The notes beneath the pieces were generated by a model. It was given only the letters and a program-made list of their open reading frames with translations, ran no database searches and had not been told where the DNA came from. This document shows, one piece after another, positions 1 to 8,581 of a DNA stretch of 64,000 nucleotides. The DNA lies in NCBI RefSeq assembly GCF_019492055.1, contig NZ_JAICBX010000005.1:62001-126000 (forward strand). Direction: 5' to 3'. The position numbers and the translations under genes are program-made. The stretch is from Flavimaribacter sediminis (GTDB lineage: Bacteria; Pseudomonadota; Alphaproteobacteria; Rhizobiales; Rhizobiaceae). Numbering within the stretch: position 1 is the stretch's first letter; each line of letters starts with the position of its first letter.

Positions 1-367
1 CAAGCGCGACGCCGCCGATCAGGCCTCCGGTGAGCGATGCCAGGGTGGCAAGCCCCAGCGCGCGGTGCCCCATGCCGTTTCTCGCCATCGGATGGCCGTC
101 CAGTGCGGTGGCCGCATTGGCGGGCGTGCCCGGAATGTTGAGAAGGATGGCGCTGCGGCTACCTCCGTAGATCGAGCCGATATAGAGGCAGATCAGCACG
201 AGAATCGCCTGCTGGCCGACCATCGCATAGGTGAGCGACGTCATCAGCGCCAGGCCCATCGTCGCGGTGAGGCCGGGCAGTGCACCGATGACGATGCCGC
301 CGAGCGTCGCCCAGAGTACGTTGAAAAGCGTCGTTGCGCTGGCGAGTTCGAGAAAGGCGTCGATCAT
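1..367 (-). CDS. tctA: TctA-family large permease of a tripartite tricarboxylate transporter (5' part only)
   Basis: This is the N-terminal ~122 residues of the large, roughly 12-helix membrane subunit of a TTT importer; the rest lies beyond the left edge. Reading leftward from the ATG at 365-367, the protein begins MIDAFLELASATTLFNVLWA. It carries two typical TctA N-terminal blocks, GIVIGALPGLTATMG and GSRSAILLNIPGTPANAAT. The start overlaps the tctB stop by four bases (ATGA), so the two subunits are translationally coupled. With TctC and TctB it should import a carboxylate of unknown identity driven by an ion gradient. Family assignment is firm; substrate is not. Confidence 0.93.
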   Translation of the reverse strand, partial: MIDAFLELASATTLFNVLWATLGGIVIGALPGLTATMGLALMTSLTYAMVGQQAILVLICLYIGSIYGGSRSAILLNIPGTPANAATALDGHPMARNGMGHRALGLATLASLTGGLIGGVAL

Positions 368-852
368 GGCAGCCGGATCAGGAAAACATGCTGGAACGTC
401 ATCGGAACGAGCACCGCGACGACGAGAATGACGAGGGCAAATGCCGCGGCGCGACGGACGATCTCCTCACGCGGGCCGCGCCACGAAACGAAGAGAGCGG
501 CAAAGGCCACGCAAAACCCCGCGAGAAGAAGACGGAAATCGATGTGTCCGATCAGGGCGATAGTAACCGTCATCAGTCCGAGGCCGGTCAGCATCGGTCG
601 CCACGCCAGTCCGTCCGCTGACGAGGCTGGTGCGGGACGTCGCACGGTTCGAAGGGCCAGCAGGGCCCCCAGCAAAAGCAGGACGACGGCAATGAAGCCG
701 GGAAAGATCGCGGGCGCCGTCAGAACGGTTCCACGATCTGCATAAGTGGGCATGGCCAGCGATGCGGCAAGCATCCCGGCGCCAAGAACGATCAGTATCG
801 ATCCGGTTGCGAGATCGGCGGCATGAAGCCGCCGACCATTGAGTTCGCTCAC
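364..852 (-). CDS. tctB: TctB-family small permease subunit
   Basis: A 162-residue inner-membrane protein of the size and hydrophobicity expected for TctB, with about four helices: one near residues 16-35, one near 45-66, and two in the C-terminal half. Its sequence resembles TctB (ATGSILIVLGAGMLAASLAMP near the start). It lies 15 bases after tctC and overlaps tctA by four bases, matching the canonical tctC-tctB-tctA order. TctB is the small membrane subunit that works with TctA. Family call rests on context plus topology, because TctB sequences are poorly conserved. Confidence 0.88.
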   Translation of the reverse strand: MSELNGRRLHAADLATGSILIVLGAGMLAASLAMPTYADRGTVLTAPAIFPGFIAVVLLLLGALLALRTVRRPAPASSADGLAWRPMLTGLGLMTVTIALIGHIDFRLLLAGFCVAFAALFVSWRGPREEIVRRAAAFALVILVVAVLVPMTFQHVFLIRLP

Positions 853-867
853 GATCCCGCTTCCGGT

Positions 868-1860
868 TCAGGGCCGTGTAATGCCCAGTTCTTCGGGGGA
901 CATCTTCGCATCGCCGCGATCATACAACCCCCAGGCCGCGGCGGCGATGGCCGGATCGGCCGATTTCATCGCCTCGTCTCCGGCAACCGGCTTTACCCCG
1001 CATCCGCGGGAAGTGCATAACTGCTGCAGTGCATCCGATCCGGACAAGGTTTCCGTCCACACGGATTCCAGCATGTCCAGCACCTCCTGCGGCACGCCGT
1101 CGGGCAAGTAGATTCCTACGAAGTTTTCCGCGGGCGGCAGGTTCGGCAGCTGTGCGGTGATCGGCGGAATGGACAAATCGCCGAGCTTGATCTCGGTCGT
1201 GCCGATGGCGGCCAGCGGCGTCAGCCGGCCGGCGCGGATCATTTCCGCCTGTTCCAGCGCGAGCTGGGTGGTGGCCTGCGCCTCTCCGGAGACGGTGGCG
1301 AGAATCGCCGGATTGCCGCCATCATAGACGATCTGCTTGGGATCGATATCGGCGGCCGTCGCAATCGCGGCCAGTCCCTGACCACCAGACGAATTCGGTC
1401 CCGCCGTCGCGATCAGCAGCTTGTCGCCGTCGGACTTCACCCGGGCGATGAAATCCTCGACAGAACCGATGCCGGTATCGGGATTTACGGAGAGCACCGA
1501 CGACATGGAGGCGATGATGAACGGATGCCAGTCGTCGAAGGTCGTGTCTATCATCCCCATGATCTTGTAGGTGCCTATGTCGCGCACCCCGCCGGAAAGC
1601 CAGGTGTATCCGTCCTTCGGCGCATCGAGCACCGCCTGAGTTCCGACGGACCCATTGGCGCCGGGCTGGTTGACAACAACAACTTTCTGACCGAGGACCG
1701 GCTCGAGGTCCGCCGCCACCGCGCGAACTGCGAGATCGGTGACGCCACCGGGCGGATAAGGCACGATGACGGTGACCGGCTTTTCCGGCTTCCAGTCGGC
1801 CATTGCGACGCCGGCAGACACTGTCAGTGCTAGCGCGGCCATAATCATTCTGCTTATCAT
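868..1860 (-). CDS. tctC: TctC/Bug-type periplasmic substrate-binding protein
   Basis: A 330-residue secreted receptor with a signal peptide (residues 1-21, cleavage near AMA-D). It is followed by the Bug-family opening KPVTVIVPYPPGGVTD and the GANGSVGTQAV block that line the carboxylate pocket. It captures an organic acid in the periplasm and delivers it to TctAB. The ATG at 1858-1860 is preceded by a good purine-rich ribosome site (GGGAGGAAACC). The upstream neighbour is a DJ-1/PfpI-like protein 28 bases away in the same direction, which suggests a shared operon. The ligand cannot be predicted: Bug receptors bind many carboxylates and carboxamides. Confidence 0.93.
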   Translation of the reverse strand: MISRMIMAALALTVSAGVAMADWKPEKPVTVIVPYPPGGVTDLAVRAVAADLEPVLGQKVVVVNQPGANGSVGTQAVLDAPKDGYTWLSGGVRDIGTYKIMGMIDTTFDDWHPFIIASMSSVLSVNPDTGIGSVEDFIARVKSDGDKLLIATAGPNSSGGQGLAAIATAADIDPKQIVYDGGNPAILATVSGEAQATTQLALEQAEMIRAGRLTPLAAIGTTEIKLGDLSIPPITAQLPNLPPAENFVGIYLPDGVPQEVLDMLESVWTETLSGSDALQQLCTSRGCGVKPVAGDEAMKSADPAIAAAAWGLYDRGDAKMSPEELGITRP

Positions 1861-1888
1861 GGTTTCCTCCCTTTGATGATTGTCAGTG

Positions 1889-2491
1889 TCAGCCCGCCGC
1901 GGATGCGGCCGCCTGGCTTTTTCCCGCCTGCCACTCCTCTAGCAGCCGGATCCACGGGCCGACATAGTGGCCGTGATCGTGGAATGTTCGTCCCGAAACA
2001 AGATTCCCGTCGATGACACAGGGCGCGTTCACATAGATGCCGCCGCAGACCTCCAGGTCGAACTGGCACTTGGCGACCGTCGCCATGCGGCGTCCGCGGA
2101 CCCGGTCGGCGCGCGCCGGGATCTCGACCCCGTGGCAGACGCTGGCGATCGGCTTGTCGGCGTCGAAGAAATGCTGCGTAGCGCGAATGAGATCTTCGTC
2201 GTCGCGAATATACTCCGGCGCGCGACCGCCGGAGAAGAACACGCCTGCGAAATCTTCCGGATCGACGTCTGTGAACGCGACGTCTGCGGCGAGCTGATAG
2301 CCTTCCCACTCGCGCGTGATCGTCCAGCCCGGGCGCACCTCGTGCATGACAAGCTGGTAGACACGTTTTTCAGGCGCGGCCACAACCGGCTCGAAACCGG
2401 CTTCCTGCAGCCGATAATAAGGATAAAGCGTATCGACTGTTTCCGAAGCGTCACCGATCGGCATAAGCACTTTGTTGCCTGAATTTTTCAT
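1889..2491 (-). CDS. DJ-1/PfpI superfamily protein (class I GATase-like)
   Basis: A 200-residue protein with the DJ-1/PfpI fold. It begins KVLMPIGDASETVDTLYPYY, has GVFFSGGRAPEYIRDD near residues 82-97, and a nucleophile elbow ASVCHGVEIPA with Cys near 119 and the adjacent His, as in PfpI-type enzymes. No signal peptide, so cytoplasmic. Family members include proteases, glyoxalases, chaperones and amidases, so the reaction is open. As first gene of the tctCBA operon it may process the imported acid. The ATG at 2489-2491 has no convincing Shine-Dalgarno sequence; the start could be leaderless or slightly internal. Candidate operators sit directly upstream. Confidence 0.85.
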   Translation of the reverse strand: MKNSGNKVLMPIGDASETVDTLYPYYRLQEAGFEPVVAAPEKRVYQLVMHEVRPGWTITREWEGYQLAADVAFTDVDPEDFAGVFFSGGRAPEYIRDDEDLIRATQHFFDADKPIASVCHGVEIPARADRVRGRRMATVAKCQFDLEVCGGIYVNAPCVIDGNLVSGRTFHDHGHYVGPWIRLLEEWQAGKSQAAASAAG

Positions 2492-2494
2492 TTT

Positions 2495-2529
2495 TTGAAC
2501 ACTGTTCCAAAATTGATTAATGGATCAAT
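2495..2529. promoter_or_regulatory. Candidate operators upstream of the PfpI-tct operon
   Basis: Two dyads lie just before the PfpI-like gene. At 2495-2510 there is an imperfect palindrome, ttgaacactgttccaa, and at 2512-2529 attgat and atcaat flank a 6-base spacer. The first touches the start region. No regulator gene is adjacent, so the binding protein is unknown. The symmetry is seen directly; function is inferred from position. Confidence 0.4.
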
Positions 2530-2822
2530 ATCACCGCGAAGAGGCGTTATCAAGCCTCGAACTGCGACATGGTGTGGACAGATGCGAAGGGCTACAACAC
2601 GGTTTGGGAAAGTAACTTGTCAGTCAGATGTCGGAGTTTTTCCAACTCGCTGCAGTTGGCGGATTACCTGAAAGACCTTTCTTCCTGGTTCCGCCACCGC
2701 ATTCGACTCAATCCTCTTCTCACGACGAACGCGCGTCATTGCATGCCAACGCCGTGCGTTTTCGGTCTGATTATTGCATCCTCCTACTGAATGTGAAGCG
2801 GCGTCATCGGAAAGGCTTCCTC
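2530..2822. other. Intergenic region between the tct operon and the LysE gene
   Basis: Spacer between two divergent units. The lysE-frame reading extends upstream without a stop, but the encoded stretch (from 2628) is not LysE-like and is not counted as coding. No RNA gene, repeat or IS end is seen. It presumably holds the promoter for the exporter gene. Confidence 0.5.
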
Positions 2823-3461
2823 ATGCTTGCAATCTTCGCACTGACATGGGCCGGCGTGCTTGCCGCCCAGATTTCTCCGGGACCTAATCTCGCCGCGGTC
2901 GCGTCCATCGGCCTTGCGCAGGGTCGGCGGCCGGCGCTCTTCGTCGTCGCCGGCGTCGCTTCGGGAATGCTTGTCTGGTCGTTGGCGACCGCACTCGGCC
3001 TCGGCGCGCTCATCGAGGCCTTTCCCGCATCGCTGCTGATCCTGAAGCTGGCCGGGGGCGGCTACCTGCTCTATCTCGGTCTCGAGGCTGCGCGCGCGAT
3101 CATCCGGGGCGGCGGGAATGCGAAGATAAAACCGGATGAGCGCCCGCTGGGCAATGCTGCGGCCTGGCGGCGCGGCGTTCTCGTCGTGCTGACAAATCCC
3201 AAGGCGGCGCTGATGTGGGCCGCAGTGGCCTCGTTCCTTTTCGGACAGGCGTTGGGCCCGCTTCAGGTTCTCGCTTTCGGTCCTCTGGGCGCCCTGTCGG
3301 GTCTGGTGATTTACGGCGCCTACGCGTACCTGTTTTCCACCGGATTGGCGATGCGCGGTTACGCCCGCTTTTCCCGCTGGTTCGAGGGCGTGTTCGCCGC
3401 GGCGTTCGGCGCGATGGGCGCAAGCTTGCTTTGGTCGGGACTGCGCGACGCACAACGGTAG
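2823..3461 (+). CDS. LysE/RhtB-family amino-acid exporter
   Basis: A 212-residue inner-membrane exporter with about six helices. The family signature near the N-terminus is clear: MLAIFALTWAGVLAAQISPG followed by PNLAAVASIGLAQGRR. A later block, LGLEAARAIIRGG, and the LTNPKAALMW motif are also typical of LysE/RhtB transporters, which expel amino acids or derivatives. I chose the ATG at 2823 because the family signature starts there and a ribosome site (ggaaagg) lies just upstream; a longer reading from 2628 adds sequence with no family resemblance. Substrate unknown. Confidence 0.9.
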   Translation: MLAIFALTWAGVLAAQISPGPNLAAVASIGLAQGRRPALFVVAGVASGMLVWSLATALGLGALIEAFPASLLILKLAGGGYLLYLGLEAARAIIRGGGNAKIKPDERPLGNAAAWRRGVLVVLTNPKAALMWAAVASFLFGQALGPLQVLAFGPLGALSGLVIYGAYAYLFSTGLAMRGYARFSRWFEGVFAAAFGAMGASLLWSGLRDAQR

Positions 3462-3546
3462 GCCGATGGATCGGACGCGCAGAGTGCCAAGACTCCGTCA
3501 ACGCATGTTCAGTATGCCAGGCAACGCAAGGACAAGGATCAGCTGA

Positions 3547-4356
3547 ATGCGTATTGTTTTTATTGCCTTTGGCATGTTCGCATTTGTCTCAGCATTCGCC
3601 TCCGCACAGGCCAGCGATTGGGACGACTGCGCAAAGGAACGCGACCTGAAGCTCAGTCTCGCCGGTTGCACCAAAGTCCTTGAAGCAGGCAAGGTCTCCG
3701 GCGAGCGGCTGGCGACGACCTACTATTATCGCGGGAATGTAAACCGCAGGCTCGGGAACCTCGACCAGGCAGTGGAGGACCTAAATCACGCCCTCGAACT
3801 CGATCCGAATTACAAGCATCCCTATATCGACCTTGGCCTGGTGGAGAAGACCCGTCACAATTACGAAAAAGCCATCGCCTACTACGACCTGGCGCTGGAA
3901 ATCGATCCGGAATTCGCCAAAGCCTACTACAATCGAGGCAACGTATACTGGTATCAGGATCAGTATGATCGGGCGGTAATGGACTACGACCAGGCGATCG
4001 ATATCGATCCGGACTACTACTTCCCCTATGTCGGTCGCGCCTGGGCGTTGTATGCCTTGGGCCACGACGAATTGGCGCTCCAGAACGCAGACAAGGCGCT
4101 GGAACTCCGTCCAGGGTATGGACACGCCCGCAACATCCGGGCGCTTGTCCTCAGCGTGTTGGGTCAATGGCAGGAGGCTCTACCGGAACTGGATGCTTTT
4201 ATAATTGAGGAACATAAACCGGCTTTGGTGAAGAGGCTGCAGACCTCACTAATCGAGATGGGCTATTTTGACGGGCCGGTCGATGGCGCGTACGGCCAGA
4301 AAATGCGAAGCGCGCTGGAAGCCTGCCTGAAAGAACGATGCCGGCTGCTAAATTGA
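3547..4356 (+). CDS. Secreted TPR protein with C-terminal peptidoglycan-binding-like segment
   Basis: A 269-residue protein with a signal peptide (1-22, cleavage near ASA-Q) and four or five tetratricopeptide repeats spanning about residues 55-215. The repeats show the usual alternation (YYRGNVNRRLGNLDQAVEDL, then two copies of similar AYYDLALEIDPEFAKAYYNR-type units). The last ~40 residues (LVKRLQTSLIEMGYFDGPVD and following) resemble a PG_binding_1 domain. It likely acts in the periplasm as a protein-protein or cell-wall adaptor. It stands alone between LysE and the convergent phnN. Cysteines 31, 41, 259 and 264 could form disulphides. Exact role unknown. Confidence 0.82.
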   Translation: MRIVFIAFGMFAFVSAFASAQASDWDDCAKERDLKLSLAGCTKVLEAGKVSGERLATTYYYRGNVNRRLGNLDQAVEDLNHALELDPNYKHPYIDLGLVEKTRHNYEKAIAYYDLALEIDPEFAKAYYNRGNVYWYQDQYDRAVMDYDQAIDIDPDYYFPYVGRAWALYALGHDELALQNADKALELRPGYGHARNIRALVLSVLGQWQEALPELDAFIIEEHKPALVKRLQTSLIEMGYFDGPVDGAYGQKMRSALEACLKERCRLLN

Positions 4357-4410
4357 CGTGCGGCGACCACGGAACAATCGCTCAAGCGACAGACTTACCG
4401 GTTTGAACCA

Positions 4411-5025
4411 TTATCCTGTCTGCGCAACTGAACGACTGACCGCCTCGATCGCAGCGACAAGCGCCCTGCCCGCGTCTTCCAGCGCCCCGTTATTCTCGAT
4501 GACGACGGCGTCGGCCATTTGCGCATCGCAATCAGGCTGACGCTCGAGACGCCTCAGGATCTCCGCCTCGCTCTCGCGACCGCGGCCGGCGAGCCGCCGG
4601 GCCAGAACATCCGGCCGCGCCGTCAGGCTGATGACGGTGAAGTTCGCATAGCGGGCGCGCAGGCCGTCGAGTGCGCCGCGCGACCCGTTGCAGATCGCGA
4701 TGCGCCCGGAGCGCACGACCTCGTCGACCGAAACCGGCACGCCGTATTTCAGTCCGTGGGCGTCCCACCAGTGGGCGAAACCGCCGCGCGACAGTTCGGC
4801 GTCGAAGTCGGCGTCCGTGACCGGCCGGTGATCTTCGGTCTCGCCGTCGGCCGGGCGCGTGATCGCCCGCTGCACGAAGACGAAGCGCTCGTCGCCGTCA
4901 AGCGCGTTGCGAGCATGATTGAGAAGCGTGTCCTTGCCGGCTCCGCTCGGACCGACGACGGCGATGAAGGCGCCGCCGCCAATAGTCGCGCCTGCCGGGT
5001 CTGCCCCGTCGCCTGAACCCATCAC
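4411..5025 (-). CDS. phnN: Ribose 1,5-bisphosphate phosphokinase PhnN
   Basis: A 204-residue guanylate-kinase-like P-loop enzyme. Walker A is GPSGAGKDTLL at about residues 26-36; the Asp after the Lys is characteristic of PhnN. The enzyme makes phosphoribosyl pyrophosphate from ribose 1,5-bisphosphate and ATP, the last step of the C-P lyase pathway. Its start overlaps the phnM stop by four bases. It ends the phnC-D-E-E-DUF1045-M-N gene set. The N-terminal ~20 residues are Gly/Ala-rich, so a start a few codons downstream is possible. Confidence 0.94.
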   Translation of the reverse strand: MMGSGDGADPAGATIGGGAFIAVVGPSGAGKDTLLNHARNALDGDERFVFVQRAITRPADGETEDHRPVTDADFDAELSRGGFAHWWDAHGLKYGVPVSVDEVVRSGRIAICNGSRGALDGLRARYANFTVISLTARPDVLARRLAGRGRESEAEILRRLERQPDCDAQMADAVVIENNGALEDAGRALVAAIEAVSRSVAQTG

Positions 5026-6161
5026 ACCACGCGCCGGCCTTCGCGCCAGACGGTGCGCACGATCGGGATCGCATGATCGACGCCGACCCGCACAAGGTCT
5101 CCGCGCTTGCCGATCGCGATTTCTCCGCGGTCGTCGAGACCGCAGGCCTTCGCCGGGTTCCTGGACACCATCTGTATCGCCTGCGGCAGGGAAATCGCGT
5201 CCACTTCGTTGTCGAGATGGAAGGCCGACTGGATCAGGCTGAACGGGATGTAGTCCGAGGACAGGATATCCAGCAGATTGTTTTCGGCGAGTTCGCGCGC
5301 CGCGATATTGCCTGAATGGGATCCGCCGCGCACGACGTTCGGCGCGCCCATCAGCACCGCCATGCCGGCCTCCTTCGACGCCTTGGCTGCTTCCATGGTA
5401 GTCGGAAATTCAGCGACGTGAATGCCTTGCTGCACGGCTTCCTCGACATGCTCCAGTGTCGCGTCGTCATGGCTCGCCAGTACGATGCCGCGTTCCTTGC
5501 AGGTCTCGGCGATGATGCCGCGATTGCGGTCGGAATTGGCCTCCGACTGGGCGATGCGAAGTTTGCAGAAATCCTGGAATTCCTGCTCCGTCATCTTCAG
5601 TTTGCCGCGGTAATAGACAGCGTATTGCTCGATATCGCGAAACTGCCGCTGGCCCGGCGCATGGTCCATCAGCGAGGCCATGCGCACGCGCGGATGCCCG
5701 TCGAAACCCTGAAACTGCTGGTGGCAGTTGGGCGCCGAAACCTCGCAGCGCAGATGCAGGTAATGGTCGGCTCGCAGGCTGCCCTTCTCCGAACTGTCGT
5801 CGATCGCGTTGGCCAGAACCAGCATTTCCTCGGCCGTCAGGTCCGCGTCGTGGTCCATGCCGACGCGCAGGGCGTCGAGAACGGTGGTGATGCCGGACGA
5901 GCAGATCTGCGCGTCATGCGCCAGCACGGCTGCGAGCGGATTCCAGCGCACCTTCGGGCGCGGCGCGTAGTGACCTTCCAGATGGTCCGTATGGAGCTCG
6001 ACTAGGCCCGGGATCAGGTAGTCGTTGGCGAGATCCTCGGCGGAGGGAACCGAGGTGTCGGTCGAGATATCTGCAATCTTCCCGTCGCGCACGACGAGCG
6101 TCCCTTTCTTGACTTCGTCGTCGAGGACAATTCTGGCGTTCTTCAATATCAGTTCGGACAT
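5022..6161 (-). CDS. phnM: RPPn triphosphate diphosphohydrolase PhnM
   Basis: A 379-residue amidohydrolase-superfamily enzyme. The metal site begins with LVELHTDHLEGHY; a second block, LASHDDATLEHVEEA, and the C-terminal SSDYIPFSLI complete the PhnM pattern. PhnM removes pyrophosphate from the alpha-ribosyl-1-phosphonate triphosphate formed by the PhnGHIL complex, giving the PhnJ substrate. It sits between the DUF1045 gene (26-base gap) and phnN (overlap). Size is normal for PhnM (~380). Confidence 0.96.
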   Translation of the reverse strand: MSELILKNARIVLDDEVKKGTLVVRDGKIADISTDTSVPSAEDLANDYLIPGLVELHTDHLEGHYAPRPKVRWNPLAAVLAHDAQICSSGITTVLDALRVGMDHDADLTAEEMLVLANAIDDSSEKGSLRADHYLHLRCEVSAPNCHQQFQGFDGHPRVRMASLMDHAPGQRQFRDIEQYAVYYRGKLKMTEQEFQDFCKLRIAQSEANSDRNRGIIAETCKERGIVLASHDDATLEHVEEAVQQGIHVAEFPTTMEAAKASKEAGMAVLMGAPNVVRGGSHSGNIAARELAENNLLDILSSDYIPFSLIQSAFHLDNEVDAISLPQAIQMVSRNPAKACGLDDRGEIAIGKRGDLVRVGVDHAIPIVRTVWREGRRVV

Positions 6162-6187
6162 GTTTCCGTTTCTACTCTAAAACCCGC

Positions 6188-6895
6188 TCATGCAGTTCGG
6201 CGCTGATCCAGTCGCCCCAGCGGGTGAAGCGAATGGACCGAAAATGGCGCGCCCGTTTCGTCCTCAACGAAAAGGGCGATATTGTCGACTTCGACAGGCT
6301 CGCTCAGCACCGGATCAAAGAAGGCGTGCAGCGCCTGCTCCACCCGGTCTCTTTCAGCCCGGTCGACCGGACCTGAAAGCGTCATGTGGAATCGGAATTC
6401 CTCGAAGACGTATGGATAACCCCAACGCTGCAGGTTTTCCAGCTGGGCGGCCGTCAGACTGTCGGGATTGCGCCGCTCCAGTTCCGCCTCGCTCGGCGGC
6501 GCCCGGAAATCATCGAATTCCCGCACAATGCGCGCCGCAAGATCATGAAGATCGGGGACCGGTTCGCTCGGTGTGAGCGCGAAGAACGGTCCTATCCTGC
6601 TGATCTCCATGCGTGGAATCTCGAAAGGTTTGACCGTGTCGGAGAACCGCATCAGCTTCCTGAGCAGGTCTTCCTCCGTGCGGCCCTCGGCCAGCGCGAA
6701 CGGCGCTTTCAGCGTTCCATGAAAACCGTATCGTCTGGGAGCTGCGGTATGAAACGCAATCTCGGCCGAATTGAGGCCTGTGATCGCTGGCGCCTCGACC
6801 GTCTGTCCGGTAAAGACATCACGGCCGAGCCAGTTCGTCGCGACCCTGTTGAGAGGGTCGTTCATAGGCGGGACAAAATAGATTGCATATCGCAT
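6188..6895 (-). CDS. DUF1045 phosphonate-operon protein with 2H phosphoesterase motifs
   Basis: A 235-residue protein of the family found in phn operons. It starts MRYAIYFVPPMNDPLNRVA and carries two His-X-Thr motifs, H59-G-T61 (GFHGTLKAPF) and H170-M-T172 (FRFHMTLSGPV). These are the hallmark of 2H phosphoesterases, which open cyclic or 2',3'-type phosphodiesters. The C-P lyase reaction yields 5-phosphoribosyl 1,2-cyclic phosphate, normally opened by PhnP; no phnP is seen here, so this protein is a good candidate substitute. The motifs are seen; the PhnP-like role is inference. It lies between phnE and phnM. Confidence 0.88.
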   Translation of the reverse strand: MRYAIYFVPPMNDPLNRVATNWLGRDVFTGQTVEAPAITGLNSAEIAFHTAAPRRYGFHGTLKAPFALAEGRTEEDLLRKLMRFSDTVKPFEIPRMEISRIGPFFALTPSEPVPDLHDLAARIVREFDDFRAPPSEAELERRNPDSLTAAQLENLQRWGYPYVFEEFRFHMTLSGPVDRAERDRVEQALHAFFDPVLSEPVEVDNIALFVEDETGAPFSVHSLHPLGRLDQRRTA

Positions 6896-6984
6896 TCTGT
6901 CTTCCTCGAATGACGGTGATTCTGGCTGATTTTCGCTGGTCTAACTGATTTGCATGACAGTTTCATGCACGATTTCCGAAACGG

Positions 6985-8568
6985 TCAGACCCGTTCACCG
7001 CCCTGGCCCATCAGGCGGCTTCGGATGGCGTTGGAAATATTGTCGAAAACGAACACCGTGATGAGGATGAGTATTACCATATAGGCGACGTTTTCCCAAT
7101 CGGCATTCGTGCGCATGGCTTCCCAGAGTTTGAGGCCAATGCCGCCGGCGCCGACGGCGCCGATAATGGTCGCCGAGCGGGTGTTCGATTCCCAGAAATA
7201 CAGTGATTGGCTGGCGAAAAGCGGCAGCACCTGCGGAATGACGCCGTAGCGCTGAACGAGGACGGGCGACGCGCCGACGGACCGGATGCCTTCACGTTGC
7301 CTGTCGTCGATATTTTCCAGCGCCTCGGAATAGAGCTTGCCCAGCGTTCCGGTGTCGGTGAAGAAGATCGCCGAGATACCGGCCAGCGGCCCCGGCCCGA
7401 AAGCCCGCGTGAAGAACAGCGCCCAGATTAGCATGTCCACGCAGCGCAGGAAGTCGAAGAAGCGCTTCAGCCCCTGGTTGACAAGACGGCTGGGCGTAAT
7501 GTTGCGGGCCGCCGCAAAGGACAGCGGAAAGGCGAGGAATGTGGCGAACAGCGTTCCGACGAAGGCCATGACGATGGTCTGCAGCAGCTTGATCCATACG
7601 TCGAGGTGTTGCCATTCGCCGTTGTAAAGGAAGTTGTTGAAGGCAAGCGCCGCGTTCGACATTTCCGGATCGATCCGGTCGGACGAGAAGATCAGACCCA
7701 CGACTTCCGTAAAACTCTTGCCCCAGAACGGTGAATAGGTGTCGAACCAGAAGTTTTCCCAGCCAAGGAAGCGCTTGCGTATCTTCACCTCGTCGCTTTC
7801 GACCTCAAGCCTTCCGGCAAAACCGAAACTCATCTTGATGTCGCCGCCGGCTTCTCTCTGTGCGGCCCATTCGGGCAGCGCGCCGCGGGCGTTGACCGAT
7901 ACGTCCGGAACAACGTCGATCACCAGTTCCTGACTTTCATAGACCACCGTCACGAGCCCGGGAACGATTAGAACTTGCGCGCCGCCAATCTCGAGATCGA
8001 CCTTGGTCGTGACGACTTCCGTCACCGTTTTCATCTCCGGTTCGGCGGCTTCGGTCGTCTCGCCGGCGCCGGCGGCCTGCGTTCCGGGCGCCATGAAGCT
8101 GCCTGAACTTTCCTCCGAGTCGGCGCCGCCTTCCTGTGAGCCAGGCGCGCCTTCCACCATGAAGCTGCCGGTGCTGGAAAAGGCGCTGTTTTCCGTTCCG
8201 ACGCCTGCGCCTGCCTCAACTTCGACCTGGCGCTCCACCTGTTCATTGGTCTTCTGGAGCCACGCGGGATCCGGGTCTGAGCCGAGCGGCGAGAAACGCG
8301 GAAACTCGACGGCGAGATAATCGCCGTCATATTCGACGTCGGGTCTCACCTCGTAGCTTACCCAGTCTGACAGATAGGCGCCGGCGATGTCCCAACGCCC
8401 TTCCGAAAAGGCTTTGCCGAAACCGAAGAAGAACCAGGAGAAGATCAGATAGGCGACAATAACGACGGCGGCGATAGGCGCGCGATAACGCTTGAAGAAA
8501 GGCTGTTCGAAGACATCCGGATATTTGGCGGCGGCGGCGTCAACGGACTGTGCGGACATGGTGTTCAT
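6985..8568 (-). CDS. phnE: Phosphonate ABC transporter permease PhnE, with large periplasmic insertion
   Basis: A 527-residue permease, about twice the usual PhnE length. One helix spans residues 30-51. Then comes a roughly 270-residue periplasmic segment containing a Gly/Ser/Glu-rich low-complexity stretch (118-178) with a repeated SGSFM element, followed by a typical binding-protein-dependent permease domain (from ~325). The coupling-loop motif is ENIDDRQREGIRSVGASPV. The start ATG at 8566-8568 follows a GAGGT ribosome site and lies 13 bases after the other phnE. The last permease helices contain the GAVGAGGIGLKLWEA block shared with the upstream PhnE. Confidence 0.92.
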   Translation of the reverse strand: MNTMSAQSVDAAAAKYPDVFEQPFFKRYRAPIAAVVIVAYLIFSWFFFGFGKAFSEGRWDIAGAYLSDWVSYEVRPDVEYDGDYLAVEFPRFSPLGSDPDPAWLQKTNEQVERQVEVEAGAGVGTENSAFSSTGSFMVEGAPGSQEGGADSEESSGSFMAPGTQAAGAGETTEAAEPEMKTVTEVVTTKVDLEIGGAQVLIVPGLVTVVYESQELVIDVVPDVSVNARGALPEWAAQREAGGDIKMSFGFAGRLEVESDEVKIRKRFLGWENFWFDTYSPFWGKSFTEVVGLIFSSDRIDPEMSNAALAFNNFLYNGEWQHLDVWIKLLQTIVMAFVGTLFATFLAFPLSFAAARNITPSRLVNQGLKRFFDFLRCVDMLIWALFFTRAFGPGPLAGISAIFFTDTGTLGKLYSEALENIDDRQREGIRSVGASPVLVQRYGVIPQVLPLFASQSLYFWESNTRSATIIGAVGAGGIGLKLWEAMRTNADWENVAYMVILILITVFVFDNISNAIRSRLMGQGGERV

Positions 8569-8581
8569 TGTTGGTCTGACC

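Noticed and set aside
65-745. Long plus-strand reading opposite tctA and tctB
   Set aside because: It is Arg/Ala-rich, lies opposite genes with firm family matches, and resembles no family.
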